64,000 nucleotides of DNA from Planctomyces sp. SH-PL14 (lineage in GTDB: Bacteria; Planctomycetota; Planctomycetia; Planctomycetales; Planctomycetaceae). Location of the stretch: the NCBI RefSeq assembly GCF_001610835.1, contig NZ_CP011270.1:5598001-5662000 (forward strand), in the 5' to 3' direction. Shown piece after piece: positions 1 to 11,247 of the stretch. Below the pieces are notes generated by a model. It was not told where the DNA came from. It worked only from the letters and a program-made list of their open reading frames with translations, and did not search any database. A program made the position numbers and the translations under genes. Each line of letters starts with the position of its first letter. Position 1 is the first letter of the stretch.

Positions 1-2786
1 GTCGTCTGCACGCGGGCCGGGGTGAGGTTGGCGGGATCCGGACAATCGAGCGTGGTCAGGAACCGGTGCGGTGTCGTGCGAACGACGAAGCGGTAGAGGC
101 TCCGCCGCCACAGCTCGGGCCCATCCGGCGTGATGTACTCGTAGATCGGGGCGTAGGCTTCGACGTACCGGAAGTCGCGGAAGCCCGGGCCGCCGCGGTG
201 GAGATTGAGCCGGCCGCTGACCGCCAGCACCGCGTCGTGGAGTGATTCCGCGTCCAGTCGGCGAGGCGATTGCCGCCAGAGCAGACGGTTCTGGGCATCG
301 ACGGCCGCGGCCGCCGCGTTCGGCGTCATCGAGCTTTGCCGATAGGTCCGGCTGGTGACGATCAGCCGGTGGATGTGCTTGAGACTCCACCCGCTTCGCA
401 GGAGTTCACCGGCCAGCCAGTCGAGCAGAGCGGGATGCGACGGACGATCCCCGCCGAAGCCGAAGTCGCTGGGGGTGTTGACGATCCCGGTCCCGAAGTG
501 GTGATGCCACAGCCGGTTCACGATCACGCGGCGGGTCAGCGGGTTGGCCGGATGCGTGATCCAGTCGGCGAGCGCACGGCGCCTCTGCCCCTCGGGCACC
601 GCGTTGTCGCCCAGGGGCGACGGCGCATGTTTCGCCCAGGCGATCGCGCCGGGAGCCACCTCATCGGCTTCGTCCTCGGGATTGCCGCGGCGGTGGACGC
701 GGACGACCGGCGGCTGCGAGTCGCTCACGACCGCGTAGACCTTCTGCGACTCGGGGAGCGCTCCCAGCGCAGCTTCCCGTTTCGCGATCTCCTGGGGCAG
801 CTGCTCCGTTCTGGCCCGCTCGGCATCGGAAAGAGGAACGTCGCTCCGATCGGGCGACAGCCGCGGGTCCCCCAGGAAGAGCAGATCATGGCCGATGCCG
901 TCACCGCCATCCGTTGCCACCAACGTCAGGGACTTCGCGGCGGCGGGGATCGGCAAGTCGATCGTGGCCGTCTCATCCTTTCGCAGCCCGAGCTTCTGCC
1001 ACTTCCGCTCCGCATCGACGTAGACGGTGAAGTCCGCCCGGGAGGCGGCGACGGACTCTTCCGCGCCGAATCCGATCACCGCCGTGAATCGCAGCCCGGT
1101 CATGGCATGCGCCCGGCGGATCCGTTCGAGGTCGAACGTGACGCCGCCGTTGGCGTGCAGGCCGAGAAGGCTGTGACCTTTCGCCGCGTAGTCCACACCG
1201 TTGAGCGTCGTCCCGCGCTGCGCATTGAGCGGCCCGTTGCGGACGGCGTCCCAGGCGTGGCCGTTCGTTGCCGGCAAGTCGGCGGCACTCTCGAGATCGG
1301 TGACCGGCACCGGCCCTCGCCCGTCCGGGACGAACACCGCTTGAACGAACCGGGAGGCCTCCGGGACCGCGGCGGGCCAGGCCACTCTCTGCCGTCGATT
1401 CGGCGGAATCTCGCTCTGGTAGCCGAGCTTGCCGGTCACGAGCGTTCCGTCTCGCAGTTCGATGCCGCGGCCGGCCACTCCGGAACCGCGTCCGTCACCG
1501 CCGCCGATCATGTCGGCGAGGTCGAGGCCCTCGCCGTTGAGCTTCGCCAGTTCGGCCCGCGCCGCGGCCAGTTCCTGGTTTAAGCGGGTCCGGTCTTCAG
1601 CGATGCGGCGGGTCTCCGCCTCACTCACGTCCCGCTCACCACGTTTCACGCCGGCGAAGACCGCCCACAGGCCGTAGTATTCCCGCTGCGTGATCGGATC
1701 GAGCTTATGGTCGTGGCAGCGGGCACAGTTGATCGTGAGCCCCATCGAGGCGGTGATCACCTGGGTGACGATGTCATCGAGGTCGCCGGCCCGGGCGGCG
1801 CGGCGGAGGGCATCGCTCTGGGTCTCGACCTGGCCGACGAAATCCCACGGCCCGGCCGCCAGAAATCCGGTGGCAACGACCGCCTGCGGGTCGTGCGGCG
1901 CGAGCACGTCGCCGGCGATCTGTTCGCGCAGAAATCGATCGTAGGGCTTGTCCGCATTGAGGGAGTCGACGACGTAGTCGCGATAGCGCCAGGCATTGGG
2001 CCGCAGCTGGTCGCGTTCGAACCCATGCGTATCCGCGTAGTGGGCGATATCGAGCCAATGCCTCGCCCAACGCTCGCCGTAGTGCGGAGAACCGAGCAGC
2101 TCTTCGATCAGACGCTCGTAGGCCCGCGGATCAGGGTCCTTCACGAACTGTTCGACCCGCTCGTGGGTCGGGGGGAGCCCCAGAAGGTCGAAACTCAGTC
2201 GGCGGATCAGCGTCCGCCGGTCGGCCTCGGGAGATTGCGCGAGCCCGTGCCCGGCCAGGGTCTCCTGGATCAGGGAGTCGATCGACGTGTCAGCGGCGAA
2301 CTCGCTTCGCACCGGCTGGACAGACCAGAACGAGTCATCCGCGCGGGGCTTCTCCTGCAGGACCACCTGCTTCGGCCAGGGGGCGCCGGCCGCAATCCAG
2401 TCTCGCAGCACCGCCGCCTCAGCTTTCGTCAGCGGTTCCCCTTTCTCCGGCATCTCCGGTCGCTCGCCCTCCTCAGCCACCGAGCGGAGATAGATGGCGC
2501 TCTCGTCCGGCTTTCCGGGCACAAGAGCCGGCCCCGACTCTCCCCCCCGCTGCAAAGCCTCCTCGGTCGTCAGATCCAGTCCGCCTTTGCGGTTCTCGCC
2601 TCGATGACACGACACGCACTTGGCCGACAGGACGGACCGAACCTGCGATTCAAAGAGCTGGGCCCCATCGATCGAGGCAACGGGCCTTTCCTCCGCCGGC
2701 GCCGGACCGGCGACCGACAACGCCCAGAGGAGCGTAAGGCACATCCAAACGAGACGTCGCCGCCGCATCAGGTCTCTTCTCCCCAT
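1..2786 (-). CDS. PSD1 protein (cytochrome c-like, DUF1549, DUF1553), partial
   Basis: The frame runs off the left edge, so the C-terminus is missing; about 928 residues are visible. A signal-like N-terminus (RRRRLVWMCLTLLW) is followed by a planctomycete cytochrome c-like domain with haem motif CVSCH near residue 50, then DUF1549 (motif [11 protein letters not shown]) and the beginning of DUF1553. Family members are large secreted proteins of unresolved biochemistry, typically encoded beside DUF1501 proteins; roles in polymer degradation or redox chemistry have been proposed but are unproven. It is the last gene of a minus-strand operon after the DUF1501 gene (59-nt gap). Two in-frame ATGs, at 2786 and 2768, both have purine-rich Shine-Dalgarno-like sequence; 2786 was chosen because GGGGGAG lies 5 nt upstream. 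Confidence 0.9.
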   Translation of the reverse strand, partial: MGRRDLMRRRRLVWMCLTLLWALSVAGPAPAEERPVASIDGAQLFESQVRSVLSAKCVSCHRGENRKGGLDLTTEEALQRGGESGPALVPGKPDESAIYLRSVAEEGERPEMPEKGEPLTKAEAAVLRDWIAAGAPWPKQVVLQEKPRADDSFWSVQPVRSEFAADTSIDSLIQETLAGHGLAQSPEADRRTLIRRLSFDLLGLPPTHERVEQFVKDPDPRAYERLIEELLGSPHYGERWARHWLDIAHYADTHGFERDQLRPNAWRYRDYVVDSLNADKPYDRFLREQIAGDVLAPHDPQAVVATGFLAAGPWDFVGQVETQSDALRRAARAGDLDDIVTQVITASMGLTINCARCHDHKLDPITQREYYGLWAVFAGVKRGERDVSEAETRRIAEDRTRLNQELAAARAELAKLNGEGLDLADMIGGGDGRGSGVAGRGIELRDGTLVTGKLGYQSEIPPNRRQRVAWPAAVPEASRFVQAVFVPDGRGPVPVTDLESAADLPATNGHAWDAVRNGPLNAQRGTTLNGVDYAAKGHSLLGLHANGGVTFDLERIRRAHAMTGLRFTAVIGFGAEESVAASRADFTVYVDAERKWQKLGLRKDETATIDLPIPAAAKSLTLVATDGGDGIGHDLLFLGDPRLSPDRSDVPLSDAERARTEQLPQEIAKREAALGALPESQKVYAVVSDSQPPVVRVHRRGNPEDEADEVAPGAIAWAKHAPSPLGDNAVPEGQRRRALADWITHPANPLTRRVIVNRLWHHHFGTGIVNTPSDFGFGGDRPSHPALLDWLAGELLRSGWSLKHIHRLIVTSRTYRQSSMTPNAAAAAVDAQNRLLWRQSPRRLDAESLHDAVLAVSGRLNLHRGGPGFRDFRYVEAYAPIYEYITPDGPELWRRSLYRFVVRTTPHRFLTTLDCPDPANLTPARVQT

Positions 2787-2845
2787 TTCTGCTCCCCCAG
2801 GGAGCCCCGCAGAGGCCGCCACGGCGACACGGGATTGCGCAGATC

Positions 2846-4351
2846 TCATGCCAGGATTTCGTTGACCACATGGCCATGAACGTCGGTCAGGCGCCTCGCG
2901 ATGCCGTTGTGCGTGAACGTCAGACGGCGGTGGTCGAGGCCCAGGAGGTGCAGGATTGTTGCGTTGAGGTCGTGGACCGACAACACGTTCTCCACTGCTT
3001 TGAAGCCGAGCTCGTCGGTCGCGCCGTAGCTGACGCCCCGTTTGACACCCGCCCCGGTCAGGACCGCCGTGAATCCCTGCGGGTTGTGGTCCCGCCCCTG
3101 GGCCCCCTTCTGGAACATCGGCATCCGGCCGAACTCCGTACACCACACGACGAGCGTCTCCTCCAAGAGCCCGCGTTGCCGCAGGTCCTGGATCAACGCC
3201 GCCGAAGGCTGGTCCATGATCCGGGCGTGGATGTCGTACTGCTCCCGCAGCGCCTGGTGGCCGTCCCAGTTCAGCTTCCCCCCGCTGGCATACGCCCCGT
3301 TGAAGACCTGTACGAAGCGGACTCCCTTCTCGATCATCCGCCGCGCGAGGATGCAGTTGCGGGCGTACCCCGCCTTCAGGGGGTCGAGCGGATCGTCCGC
3401 TCCGTACATCCGGAGAGTCGCCGGGGTTTCGGTCGAGAGGTCGCTGATCTCGGGGACGGACAGCTGCATCCGCGCCGCGAGTTCATAACTGGCGATCCGG
3501 GCGGAGAGATCCGAGTCCCCGGGGTTCGCCGCCAGATGCTCGCGGTTGAGCAGTTGCAGCAGCTGCCGCGCGGTGCGGTCGCTGTCCCGGGAGATCGACG
3601 CCGGCGCGGCCAGGTTCTGAATCGGCTGGCTGGCGCTGACCGGCGTCCCCTGATAGGCGGCGGGAAGAAAGCCCGGTCCCCAGTTGTTCCCCCGGGCCTG
3701 CGGAATGCCGCGAGGGTCGGGGATCGCCACGAAGGCGGGGAGGTTGGCGTTCTCGGTCCCGAGGGCGTAGGTGACCCACGCGCCGATGCTGGGGAACCCG
3801 TCCTGCACGAAGCCGGTCGAAAGGAAGTTCTCGGCGGGGCCGTGGGTGTTGGTCTTGCTCGTGAGCGAGTGAAGGAACGCGAAGTCGTCCGTCAGTTCCG
3901 CCAGATGCGGAATCATGTCGGAGACCATCTTGCCGGTCTCGCCCCGCGGCCGGAACTCGTACTGCGGGCGGGCGAGATTGCCGGCCGGCCCCTGAAACGT
4001 GACCGCCGGGCCGCCGGGAAGCGGCTTGCCGTCCTGCCGGATCAGCTCCGGTTTGTAGTCCCACGTCTCGAGCTGGCTGCACGCGCCGGCACAGAAGATG
4101 ACGACGACATTCTTGGCGCGGGCCGGGTAATGCGGCTCACGGCCGGCGTGCGGCTGGCTGGGATCGATCCGCGGTGCGGACGACTCGTCATGCGCAAGCA
4201 GCCGTTCGCCGGAGAGCAGGCTCGTCAGCGCGATGGCGCTGAGTGCCGACGCAGTGCTGCCGAAGAAGTCGCGACGATCCAGCCCCCGCGGATCTTGGCC
4301 GGGGACCGACTGGCCGGGAGGACCGGAGCGGTGAGAGGGGCGCGGGGGCAT
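2846..4351 (-). CDS. DUF1501 domain protein, Tat-type signal
   Basis: This 501-residue protein carries a twin-arginine-like signal ([20 protein letters not shown]), so export through the Tat pathway is likely. The body is a DUF1501 domain, a family related to the alkaline-phosphatase/sulfatase fold; the conserved segment [11 protein letters not shown] is visible near residue 390 and an [15 protein letters not shown] motif near the C-terminus. DUF1501 genes are almost always paired with PSD1 genes in planctomycetes, as here, where it sits between two of them. The ATG at 4351 was chosen because it lies 8 nt after the upstream stop codon and puts the RR motif near the N-terminus. The same frame stays open further upstream, but that part only overlaps the preceding gene. 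The substrate is unknown. Confidence 0.92.
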   Translation of the reverse strand: MPPRPSHRSGPPGQSVPGQDPRGLDRRDFFGSTASALSAIALTSLLSGERLLAHDESSAPRIDPSQPHAGREPHYPARAKNVVVIFCAGACSQLETWDYKPELIRQDGKPLPGGPAVTFQGPAGNLARPQYEFRPRGETGKMVSDMIPHLAELTDDFAFLHSLTSKTNTHGPAENFLSTGFVQDGFPSIGAWVTYALGTENANLPAFVAIPDPRGIPQARGNNWGPGFLPAAYQGTPVSASQPIQNLAAPASISRDSDRTARQLLQLLNREHLAANPGDSDLSARIASYELAARMQLSVPEISDLSTETPATLRMYGADDPLDPLKAGYARNCILARRMIEKGVRFVQVFNGAYASGGKLNWDGHQALREQYDIHARIMDQPSAALIQDLRQRGLLEETLVVWCTEFGRMPMFQKGAQGRDHNPQGFTAVLTGAGVKRGVSYGATDELGFKAVENVLSVHDLNATILHLLGLDHRRLTFTHNGIARRLTDVHGHVVNEILA

Positions 4352-4359
4352 GTCGGCTC

Positions 4360-7300
4360 TCAGGGGAGAAACAGGAACTCGTTGCTGTTGAGGAGGACGC
4401 GGCATAGCGTCGGCAGGCCGGCGGTCTCGACCGTCTGGAGGGCCGCGTCCCGTTCGACGGGCGACGGCGGCCGGCCGAGCGCGAGGGCGAAGGTTCGCTC
4501 GACCTTTGCGGCGGCCCCGAGGGGCGCTTCGCGATCGACGCGGGCCGCGAACACTTCCGCCCGGCGGATGACGAACGGACTGTTGAACAGGTTCAGGGCC
4601 TGGATGGCGGTCGTCGAGCGGTCGCGGCGGGGAGTCGACTGACCGGCGTCGGGGCAATCGAAAGGGCCGAAGACCGGCGTCGATTCCATCCGGATCTTGT
4701 GGGCGTAAATCATCCGCCGCAGTCCGGCGGGCGAGAAATTCTCGATCGGAACGAAGCCGCTGAGGCCTCCCCGCTGCTGGAAGAAGTTGAAGCCGGGGCC
4801 CCCCATTTCCAGGTTCAGCTCGCCGCTGACCGCCAGCATCCCATCGCGGATCGACTCGGCCTCGATCCGCCGCGACGGGAACCGCCACAGCAGACGGTTG
4901 TCGCGATCGAGGGCCTGTGCGGCGGGGTCGATGGCATGCCCCTGGCGGTAGGTGGCCGATGTGAGAATGAGCCGATGGAGCTGCTTCACCGACCAGCCGC
5001 CGGCCATGAACTCGCTCGCCAGCCAGTCGAGCAACTCGGGATGCGCGGGGGCCGTGCCGTTGAGACCGAAGTCGTTCGCGGTCTCGACGATCCCGCGGCC
5101 GAAGTGGGACTGCCAGATCCGGTTCACGAGCACGCGGGCGGTCAGCGGGTTCCCGGGGGAAGCGATCCAGCGGGCGAGCTGCAGACGCCGCTCCTGCTCG
5201 GCAGGAAGCGGCAGGGCGGCCTCCGCGGCGGAGCGGAACAGTTCCGGCACCGCGGGTCCGATCTCGTCTTCCCGTTGCTCCGGGTCACCGCGGCGGAGGA
5301 CGTAAGTCGTGTCCGGCGCCCGGAACGTTCCGGCGAACGCCAGCCGCGGTGTCTCGAGCCGCTGCTTCTCCGCGCGGAGCCGGTTTCGGTCGGCGATCAG
5401 CGCTGGAAGGTCCCCCTCGGAGCCGGGGGCCTGCGCCGAGAGGAGCAGGTTCACGGAGTCGAACGGCGTTCCCCGCGGGAGGCGGTCGGCGTGTCCGGCG
5501 ACTTCGGTCCAGGTCGCCCCGTCGAGCGAGACTTCGATGTGATATCGGATCGGCAGGCGATCGGCGTACTGGCCGTTGCGGTCCCGCCCCCAGACCACGC
5601 GGTCGATGTCGGTCGCCTGCGGCAGCTCGATCTGAACCCAGCCCCGGCCGAGTTCGTCCGAGATCCAGCTCCGACCGTTGCCGTACTGGCCGTCGGTGAT
5701 GTGCTGCAACTGGTGCGGGCCGCTGTCCGAGTAGTTGCCGGAGGACGTAGCCTTTGTCCCCAGGCTGGCGAGCGCCACGTTCTTCGACGGCTCGCCCGGG
5801 CCGTAGATTTCGAGCTCATCGAGGCAGGGCTCGTGGCGGTTCGAATCGATCGTCTCCTCGGCCCGGAACCGCAGGAACCGGGCGGAGACCGGCGCGAAGC
5901 TTTCGATGTTCTGCCGGGGATCGACCGGGGCCCGGAAGCGGGGGAGCACACGTCCCGCGACGGCGGGCTCCGATTCCTCCTGGAGGACGATCACGTCCGC
6001 CGTGATGCCGGTCCCGGTCTCTCCGCCGCGGAGCACGAGGCGAGTGGTGGGAGTCCAGTCCCAGACCCCGACATCTTTGAGTCCACTCCAGAGGGGCGTC
6101 TGCTCCGTCGTCCCCGCGGTGACTCCGGCGGGGTAATACTGGTCGACCCGGGCGATCTCCTGCTGGTCGCCCCGCGTCGCGAGATCGCCATCGCGGTCGA
6201 GGACATAGCGGGCATCGCGGGTGTGGACGCCGCTCCCGTGAGCTCCCCATGAGAGCCACAGGCGATAGCGGCCCGAGAGCAGCGGAGCGTACGTCAGGAC
6301 ATCTTCGCCCGGGACGTTGTTCCACCACGTGTAGTGCCCGCCGCTGAGGTTCCCCAGACGATCCGGGGCGCCCGCGTCGTCGCGATAGCCGGGTTTCGTC
6401 CCGGCTGGATTGTTTCCGGGGCCGTTCTTGGGCTTCAGCGCCGTGACGAAGCGCGACTCCTCTTCATCGATGAGCAGCGTCCGGCCCGTAAAGGCGTCCG
6501 GCTCGAAGGCCCGCAGCCGGTTCTCGATCTGTTCGATCTGCGGGGCAAGGGCCGCGGCGGCGGTCGCCCGGGTTCGGGACTCGGCGTCCTGGATGGGGCG
6601 ATCGCCGTACTCGACCCCCGCGAAGAATCCCTGGAGGGCGTAGTAGTCTCGCTGGGTGAGCGGATCGAACTTGTGGTCGTGGCAGCGGGCGCAGGCAAGC
6701 GTCAGCCCGAGCATCGCGGAGGACGTGCCGCCGATCATCTCGTCGAGCGCGTCCTGCCGGGCGAGCCGCTTCGAGGCGTCGTCCTGCCCGATCTGGCCCG
6801 GGAGCAGGACGGCGGCGGCGACGAGGAAACCGGTCGCTTCGTCGGCCCCGAGGACGTCCCCCGCCAGTTGCTCGGTGAGGAACCGGTCGTACGGCTTGTC
6901 TTCGTTGAAGGAGCGGATCACGTAATCGCGATAGGGCCACGCGTGATCGCGCTGCGTGTTGACCTCAAACCCGTGCGTGTCGGCATACCGCACGACATCG
7001 AGCCAGAGTTGCGCGGACCGCTCACCGTAGTGCGGGCTGGCGAGGACCGAATCGACGAGCTCGGCGTACGCTTCGGGCCGCTCATCGGCGATGAATGCGT
7101 CGACGGCTTCCGGTGCGGGCGGGAGGCCGGTCACATCGAGAAAGAGCCGCCTGACGAGCGTGCGGCGATCTGCCGGAGGCTGACGGGTGAGCCCGCTTCC
7201 GCCGAGCTTTGCGGTGACAAAGGCATCGACCGGGTGGTCATCCGCCGTGCTCCCCGGGGACCGCGGAAGGGGGGGCCGGACGACGGGTTGAAAGGCCCAG

Positions 7301-7701
7301 TGGCGGCGCGGATCGCGCTCTTCCTGCTCGTCCGTCGGGCTGGGGGCCCCATCGGCGATCCAGCGGGTGAGCCGTTCGATCTGCTCCGGCTTCAGCGGGT
7401 CCCCCTCCGGCGGCATCCGCTCAGAGACGTCCTTGGCGAGAACACGCTGGAGCAGGTGGCTTTCGTCCGGCTTTCCGGGAACCGCGGCGGCGCCCGAGTC
7501 CCCGCCGCGGCGAATTCCGGCGCCGGTGTCGAGCCGCAGGTGGCCTTCCTGTTTGAGGGCGGCGTGGCAGGAGAAGCAGCGTTCTTTCAGAAGCGGGCGC
7601 ACATCCCGGAGATAGTCGACCGGCTCGGCCGATCGCGCTTCGTGAAGCGATGCGGCGAACAGCATCGAAAGACAAACCAGTATCCCGAGGTGCCCTTTCA
7701 T
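4360..7701 (-). CDS. PSD1 protein with inserted discoidin-like domain
   Basis: First gene of the operon, 1113 residues. A Sec signal ([19 protein letters not shown]) precedes a cytochrome c-like domain with haem motif CFSCH near residue 45, DUF1549 with [20 protein letters not shown], and a C-terminal DUF1553 containing [17 protein letters not shown]. Between DUF1549 and DUF1553 lies a long insert. Its second half resembles an F5/8 type C (discoidin, carbohydrate-binding) module, with [20 protein letters not shown] followed by [12 protein letters not shown]. That module is absent from the partner PSD1 gene at the left edge, so the two paralogues probably act on different ligands. The start at 7701 gives a clean signal peptide; an in-frame ATG at 7737 adds 12 residues without improving it. 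Function of the family is unproven. Confidence 0.9.
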   Translation of the reverse strand: MKGHLGILVCLSMLFAASLHEARSAEPVDYLRDVRPLLKERCFSCHAALKQEGHLRLDTGAGIRRGGDSGAAAVPGKPDESHLLQRVLAKDVSERMPPEGDPLKPEQIERLTRWIADGAPSPTDEQEERDPRRHWAFQPVVRPPLPRSPGSTADDHPVDAFVTAKLGGSGLTRQPPADRRTLVRRLFLDVTGLPPAPEAVDAFIADERPEAYAELVDSVLASPHYGERSAQLWLDVVRYADTHGFEVNTQRDHAWPYRDYVIRSFNEDKPYDRFLTEQLAGDVLGADEATGFLVAAAVLLPGQIGQDDASKRLARQDALDEMIGGTSSAMLGLTLACARCHDHKFDPLTQRDYYALQGFFAGVEYGDRPIQDAESRTRATAAAALAPQIEQIENRLRAFEPDAFTGRTLLIDEEESRFVTALKPKNGPGNNPAGTKPGYRDDAGAPDRLGNLSGGHYTWWNNVPGEDVLTYAPLLSGRYRLWLSWGAHGSGVHTRDARYVLDRDGDLATRGDQQEIARVDQYYPAGVTAGTTEQTPLWSGLKDVGVWDWTPTTRLVLRGGETGTGITADVIVLQEESEPAVAGRVLPRFRAPVDPRQNIESFAPVSARFLRFRAEETIDSNRHEPCLDELEIYGPGEPSKNVALASLGTKATSSGNYSDSGPHQLQHITDGQYGNGRSWISDELGRGWVQIELPQATDIDRVVWGRDRNGQYADRLPIRYHIEVSLDGATWTEVAGHADRLPRGTPFDSVNLLLSAQAPGSEGDLPALIADRNRLRAEKQRLETPRLAFAGTFRAPDTTYVLRRGDPEQREDEIGPAVPELFRSAAEAALPLPAEQERRLQLARWIASPGNPLTARVLVNRIWQSHFGRGIVETANDFGLNGTAPAHPELLDWLASEFMAGGWSVKQLHRLILTSATYRQGHAIDPAAQALDRDNRLLWRFPSRRIEAESIRDGMLAVSGELNLEMGGPGFNFFQQRGGLSGFVPIENFSPAGLRRMIYAHKIRMESTPVFGPFDCPDAGQSTPRRDRSTTAIQALNLFNSPFVIRRAEVFAARVDREAPLGAAAKVERTFALALGRPPSPVERDAALQTVETAGLPTLCRVLLNSNEFLFLP

Positions 7702-8055
7702 GGAAAGCACTATGCGCGAGCCGTGGTCGTCCGGCAATCGCGCCTGGCGAAACGGGCCGCGCCGCGTGCGTTCTCCAGTCGGTGGCTGGGAGGGACGCGC
7801 CCTCCGGCCCGACGTTCTGTCTTCCGATGAGACCGAGCGGACACAGCCTGCTCGGACGGCTGTGGTGCTCGAGCCTTCACGGGAGATCGCCGTTCAACAA
7901 CACCCGGAATGCGCGCCGGGCTTAGTCGGGCGTTCCAGACGGAAGTTATCATGCCGTGTCGATGGCTGAGGTCTTTTCGGGAAGAGACGGACTTCCGCCA
8001 GGAATTTGCGTGAGATCCCGCGGTCGCCGGACATTTCCCTGAGTGAGGTCTTTCC
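7702..8055. other. Divergent intergenic region, 354 bp
   Basis: Separates the minus-strand PSD1 operon from the plus-strand sigma factor gene, so it should hold both promoters. No clear -35/-10 pair, operator or long palindrome was recognised. A purine-rich GTGAGGT sequence lies shortly before the GTG start at 8056. Confidence 0.5.
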
Positions 8056-8574
8056 GTGGATCCCCATTCTGATGAATTCGTCACGCTTCTCACCTCGTCG
8101 CAATCCGCGATCTATGGTGGGATTCTGGCCCTGCTCCCCGACCGGACCGCGGCGCAGGACATCCTTCAGGAAACCAACCTGACACTCTGGCACAAGGCCG
8201 AAGACTTCGAAGCGGGAACGAGCTTCCTGGCCTGGGCCGGACGCATCGCCCGCTACCACGTCCTGAACTACCGGAGAAAGCGGGGACGGGAACGGCTCGT
8301 GTTCGATGAACAGCTCTTCGACGAACTCAGCGCACGACAGGCCGACCGGGCCGAAGACGCCGGTCCGGCTGCCGAGTCGCTGCGGGCCTGCCTCAAACGG
8401 CTCCCGGAAGAGCAGCGGGAACTCGTCACGCAGCGATACGCCCCCGGCGGCTCCGTGCAGCAGATCGCCGAACTCCGCGGCCAGACCGTCGGAGCCGTAT
8501 CGCAGGCGCTCTATCGAATTCGGGAGACGCTGCTGAACTGCCTTTCCCAGCGGCTGCAGGAGGGGGCGCTATGA
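8056..8574 (+). CDS. ECF-type sigma-70 factor (Rhodopirellula/Verrucomicrobium type)
   Basis: The 172-residue product has the two core sigma regions. Region 2 spans roughly residues 5-75 (LLPDRTAAQDILQETNLTLW, then FLAWAGRIARYHVLNYRRK), and region 4 spans roughly 110-165 (LPEEQRELVTQRY, then IAELRGQTVGAVSQALYRIR, a helix-turn-helix). No region 3 or extra domain is present, as expected for a short ECF factor. Start is GTG at 8056. The next gene overlaps by 4 nt (ATGA) and encodes a membrane-anchored protein that is probably its regulator. The tripartite efflux system 160 bp further on could be a target, but nothing in the sequence shows this. Confidence 0.93.
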   Translation: MDPHSDEFVTLLTSSQSAIYGGILALLPDRTAAQDILQETNLTLWHKAEDFEAGTSFLAWAGRIARYHVLNYRRKRGRERLVFDEQLFDELSARQADRAEDAGPAAESLRACLKRLPEEQRELVTQRYAPGGSVQQIAELRGQTVGAVSQALYRIRETLLNCLSQRLQEGAL

Positions 8575-9530
8575 ACACGCCTGACAGCGGACGGTTCCGC
8601 GAACTGGTGGGCCGGCTCAGCGACGGCATGCTGACCCTCCAGGAAGGTGCGGAGCTGAACCAGCTCCTGAAGGACGATCCGATCGCCCAGGAGATGTACC
8701 TCGATCACCTGTTCGTCGACGGCCTGCTCGAACGCGAGCTCGTCGGGACCGCGGCGGGACCGTATCCCGCAGGCCTGCCTCCACGGCCCGCGCGAAGGGA
8801 AGCGCGCCGGTCGGACACATCCCGCCGTTTGCCCCGATGGCTGCGGTCGCTCGCCGTCGGCGGAGTCTCGCTGGCGATCGGGGCGGCCGTCATCGGCTGG
8901 ATGCGGCCGAGCGAAGGGGCGGTCGGCCGTCCTCTGCCGCTGACCGATTCCAGCTTCGAGTCCGGCTCGCTCGTCGCCTCGCCGACGTCGCTCCTCGCCT
9001 CCTGGTACGGAGACGACGCCGATGTCGTTCCCGATCACCTGGGCGTGAAGCCGCTCGAAGGGAACCGGATGCTCCGCTTCGTCCGGTCGACGACGAAGCC
9101 GGAGAACTCCTGCGACCTGTACCAGATCATCGACCTGCAGAGCATTGAGAAGGAGCTGGCGGAAGGCCCCGCGCACATCGAGGCCTCGGCGGCGTTCAAT
9201 GCCGCTCCCGAGACACTGCAGGAGGGAGACTGCATCTTCGGCGTGACGGTCTTTGCCTACAGCGAAGACCCGTCCGGGAAGCCGCACGTCTGGCCCCTGC
9301 ATTCCGAAACTCCGCTCACGTTCAGCGGCAATCAGACCCGCGCCGACGACGACGCCGAAAGCTGGCAGCGGGTCCACACGCGACTGTCCCTTCCGGCCGG
9401 TTCGAAGTTCCTCATCGTCCAGCTCTCCGTGATGCGGAGCGGCGACGACGAGGACCACGACCAGCCGACCGAGTTCCCCGGGCAGTTTGCCGACGGCGTC
9501 AGCGTGCGACTGCTGGCGTCGGACTCCTGA
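8571..9530 (+). CDS. Putative membrane-anchored anti-sigma factor with extracytoplasmic domain
   Basis: A 319-residue protein translationally coupled to the sigma factor gene by a 4-nt overlap. Residues 1-85 are a cytoplasmic segment with an N-terminal helix pattern (FRELVGRLSDGMLTLQEGAELNQLL) that resembles the start of many planctomycete FecR-like sigma partners. A single membrane helix follows (WLRSLAVGGVSLAIGAAVIGW, about 89-109). The remaining 210 residues are an acidic extracytoplasmic domain without a domain I can name; it lacks a recognisable FecR or LamG motif. Position and topology argue for an anti-sigma or sensor role for the 8056 factor, which is inference. The efflux genes downstream start after a 157-bp gap and may be a separate unit. 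Confidence 0.8.
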   Translation: MNTPDSGRFRELVGRLSDGMLTLQEGAELNQLLKDDPIAQEMYLDHLFVDGLLERELVGTAAGPYPAGLPPRPARREARRSDTSRRLPRWLRSLAVGGVSLAIGAAVIGWMRPSEGAVGRPLPLTDSSFESGSLVASPTSLLASWYGDDADVVPDHLGVKPLEGNRMLRFVRSTTKPENSCDLYQIIDLQSIEKELAEGPAHIEASAAFNAAPETLQEGDCIFGVTVFAYSEDPSGKPHVWPLHSETPLTFSGNQTRADDDAESWQRVHTRLSLPAGSKFLIVQLSVMRSGDDEDHDQPTEFPGQFADGVSVRLLASDS

Positions 9531-9687
9531 TCCCTCCGTCAGCGGCCGGAGCGGACACGGTGAACCTCGGCGCCAGTCGCCGCGGAATCGCCGTCGGTCC
9601 CTCTGCGCCCCCGCCCGATTTCAGCGGCTCTGCCACCCACGGCGGCGCTCCATCCTGTTCCATCCGCATCGATCGTTTGAGGACGTC

Positions 9688-11106
9688 ATGTCAGCCAAGA
9701 AGGTTGTCACCATCCTGCTCGGCGGAGCAGCGCTCGCAGCCGGAGGCGCGGCGTATCAGCGGCACCATCAGTCCGCCGGAACTCCCGCCTCCACGGCGGC
9801 TGTCGCGACAGCCGCACCCGAGGCGTCATTGCCGCCGGTCGAGCGCTCGGGACGCGACTCGCTGACGGTCCCGCCGCAGATCGCGGAGAAGATGAAGCTC
9901 GGGACGGCGATCGCGCAGAGTCCGTGTCAGCCTGTCGCCCTTCCACCGTTCCAGGGAGTCCTGGCCCTCGACAATGACCACCTCTCGCGGGTCCATGCGC
10001 GGTTTGCCGGGGAAGTCGTCGAGATCGGACACTCCACCGACGGCTCTGATCCGACACTTCGCGTCGGAGACCAGGTGAAGCAGGGCGATCTGCTGGCGGT
10101 CGTCTGGAGCACCGACCTCGGACAGAAAAAGAGCGAGCTGGTCGATGCCGTGGGAAAACTCCACGCGGAAGAAGCTCTCCGGGACCGGCTCAAGACCCTC
10201 TTCGAAGGGGGAGCAGGATCGGGGCGCAGCTACCGTGATGCCGACAAGGAGGTCCAGGCCCGGCTCGTCGAGATCGCCAGCGTCGAGCGGACCCTGCGGA
10301 CGTGGCGGCTCACCGACGAGGACATCGCCGCCATCCGGGCCGAGGTCGAACACGTCGCCGATCCGAAGTACCAGTCCGACGATCGGAACGGCTGGGCTCG
10401 GGTCGAGATCCGGGCGCCGATGAGCGGCGTGATCCTGGAGAAGAACATCGTCGTCGGCGATATCGTCGACACCTCGACCGACCTGTTCAAGATCGGCCAG
10501 CTCTCACAGCTCGCCGTCTGGGCCCACATCTACGAAGAAGACCTGCCGCTGCTGAAGAGCTGCCCGCGTCCAACGGAGTGGACGATCTCGCCGCCGTCGA
10601 ATCCCGGCGCGACGTTCACCGGGACGCTCGATAAGGTCAGCGCTGTCATCGATCCGGTGCAGCACACCGCCCTCGTGACCGGCCGCGTCGACAACTCCGC
10701 CGGCGACCTCAAGATCGGCCAGTTCGTGACCGTCACGATCAAGGTCCCCCCTTCGGAGCAGGAGCTTCAACTGCCGGCGACGGCGGTCGTCGAGAATGGC
10801 TGGCAGAGTGTCGTCTTCGTGCAGCCTAGGGCGAGCGAAGGGACCTACATCCGCCGGCCGGTCCAGGTCGTCCGCCGGTTCCGGGATGAGGTCTTCGTCC
10901 ACACCGGCCAGAACGGCCTCCTGCCGGGGGACGTCATCGTCACCTCGGGAGCCCTGATGCTCCAGAACGCGATGGACCAACTCGCCCCCCCCGCGACGAC
11001 CGCCTCGAGCGAAGAGGAGACGGACGGGGACCTCTCGGCCCGAACGCCGGCCGCGACTTCCCCCGCCGCTCCCGCCTCCGTTGTGCATTCCAAACATCAG
11101 GGCTGA
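9688..11106 (+). CDS. RND efflux periplasmic adaptor (CusB/CzcB family)
   Basis: Membrane-fusion protein of a tripartite heavy-metal efflux system, 472 residues. The N-terminal helix VVTILLGGAALAAGGAAY anchors it to the inner membrane. The barrel-sandwich halves are visible: VHARFAGEVVEI with GDQVKQGDLLAVVWS near residue 130, and VEIRAPMSGVILEKNIVVGD near residue 250. An alpha-hairpin lies between them and the beta-barrel and membrane-proximal domains follow. It links the RND pump at 11248 to the outer-membrane channel at 15286. The ATG at 9688 has GAGG about 7 nt upstream and leads directly into the membrane helix; the upstream open frame is not convincing coding sequence. Substrate metal cannot be read from the sequence. 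Confidence 0.92.
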   Translation: MSAKKVVTILLGGAALAAGGAAYQRHHQSAGTPASTAAVATAAPEASLPPVERSGRDSLTVPPQIAEKMKLGTAIAQSPCQPVALPPFQGVLALDNDHLSRVHARFAGEVVEIGHSTDGSDPTLRVGDQVKQGDLLAVVWSTDLGQKKSELVDAVGKLHAEEALRDRLKTLFEGGAGSGRSYRDADKEVQARLVEIASVERTLRTWRLTDEDIAAIRAEVEHVADPKYQSDDRNGWARVEIRAPMSGVILEKNIVVGDIVDTSTDLFKIGQLSQLAVWAHIYEEDLPLLKSCPRPTEWTISPPSNPGATFTGTLDKVSAVIDPVQHTALVTGRVDNSAGDLKIGQFVTVTIKVPPSEQELQLPATAVVENGWQSVVFVQPRASEGTYIRRPVQVVRRFRDEVFVHTGQNGLLPGDVIVTSGALMLQNAMDQLAPPATTASSEEETDGDLSARTPAATSPAAPASVVHSKHQG

Positions 11107-11247
11107 CGGCGTCGGCCCATCGTCCCGCCCCCTTGCGATTCGTCGACTCCCTCCCGCCTCCGTTTCGTTCGTCCCCCTTCTCTCCACGTGGAGCGCCCCG
11201 CGGCCCAGGATGGGTCCGCCGCGCTCACACCTTTCGATCGATCACCG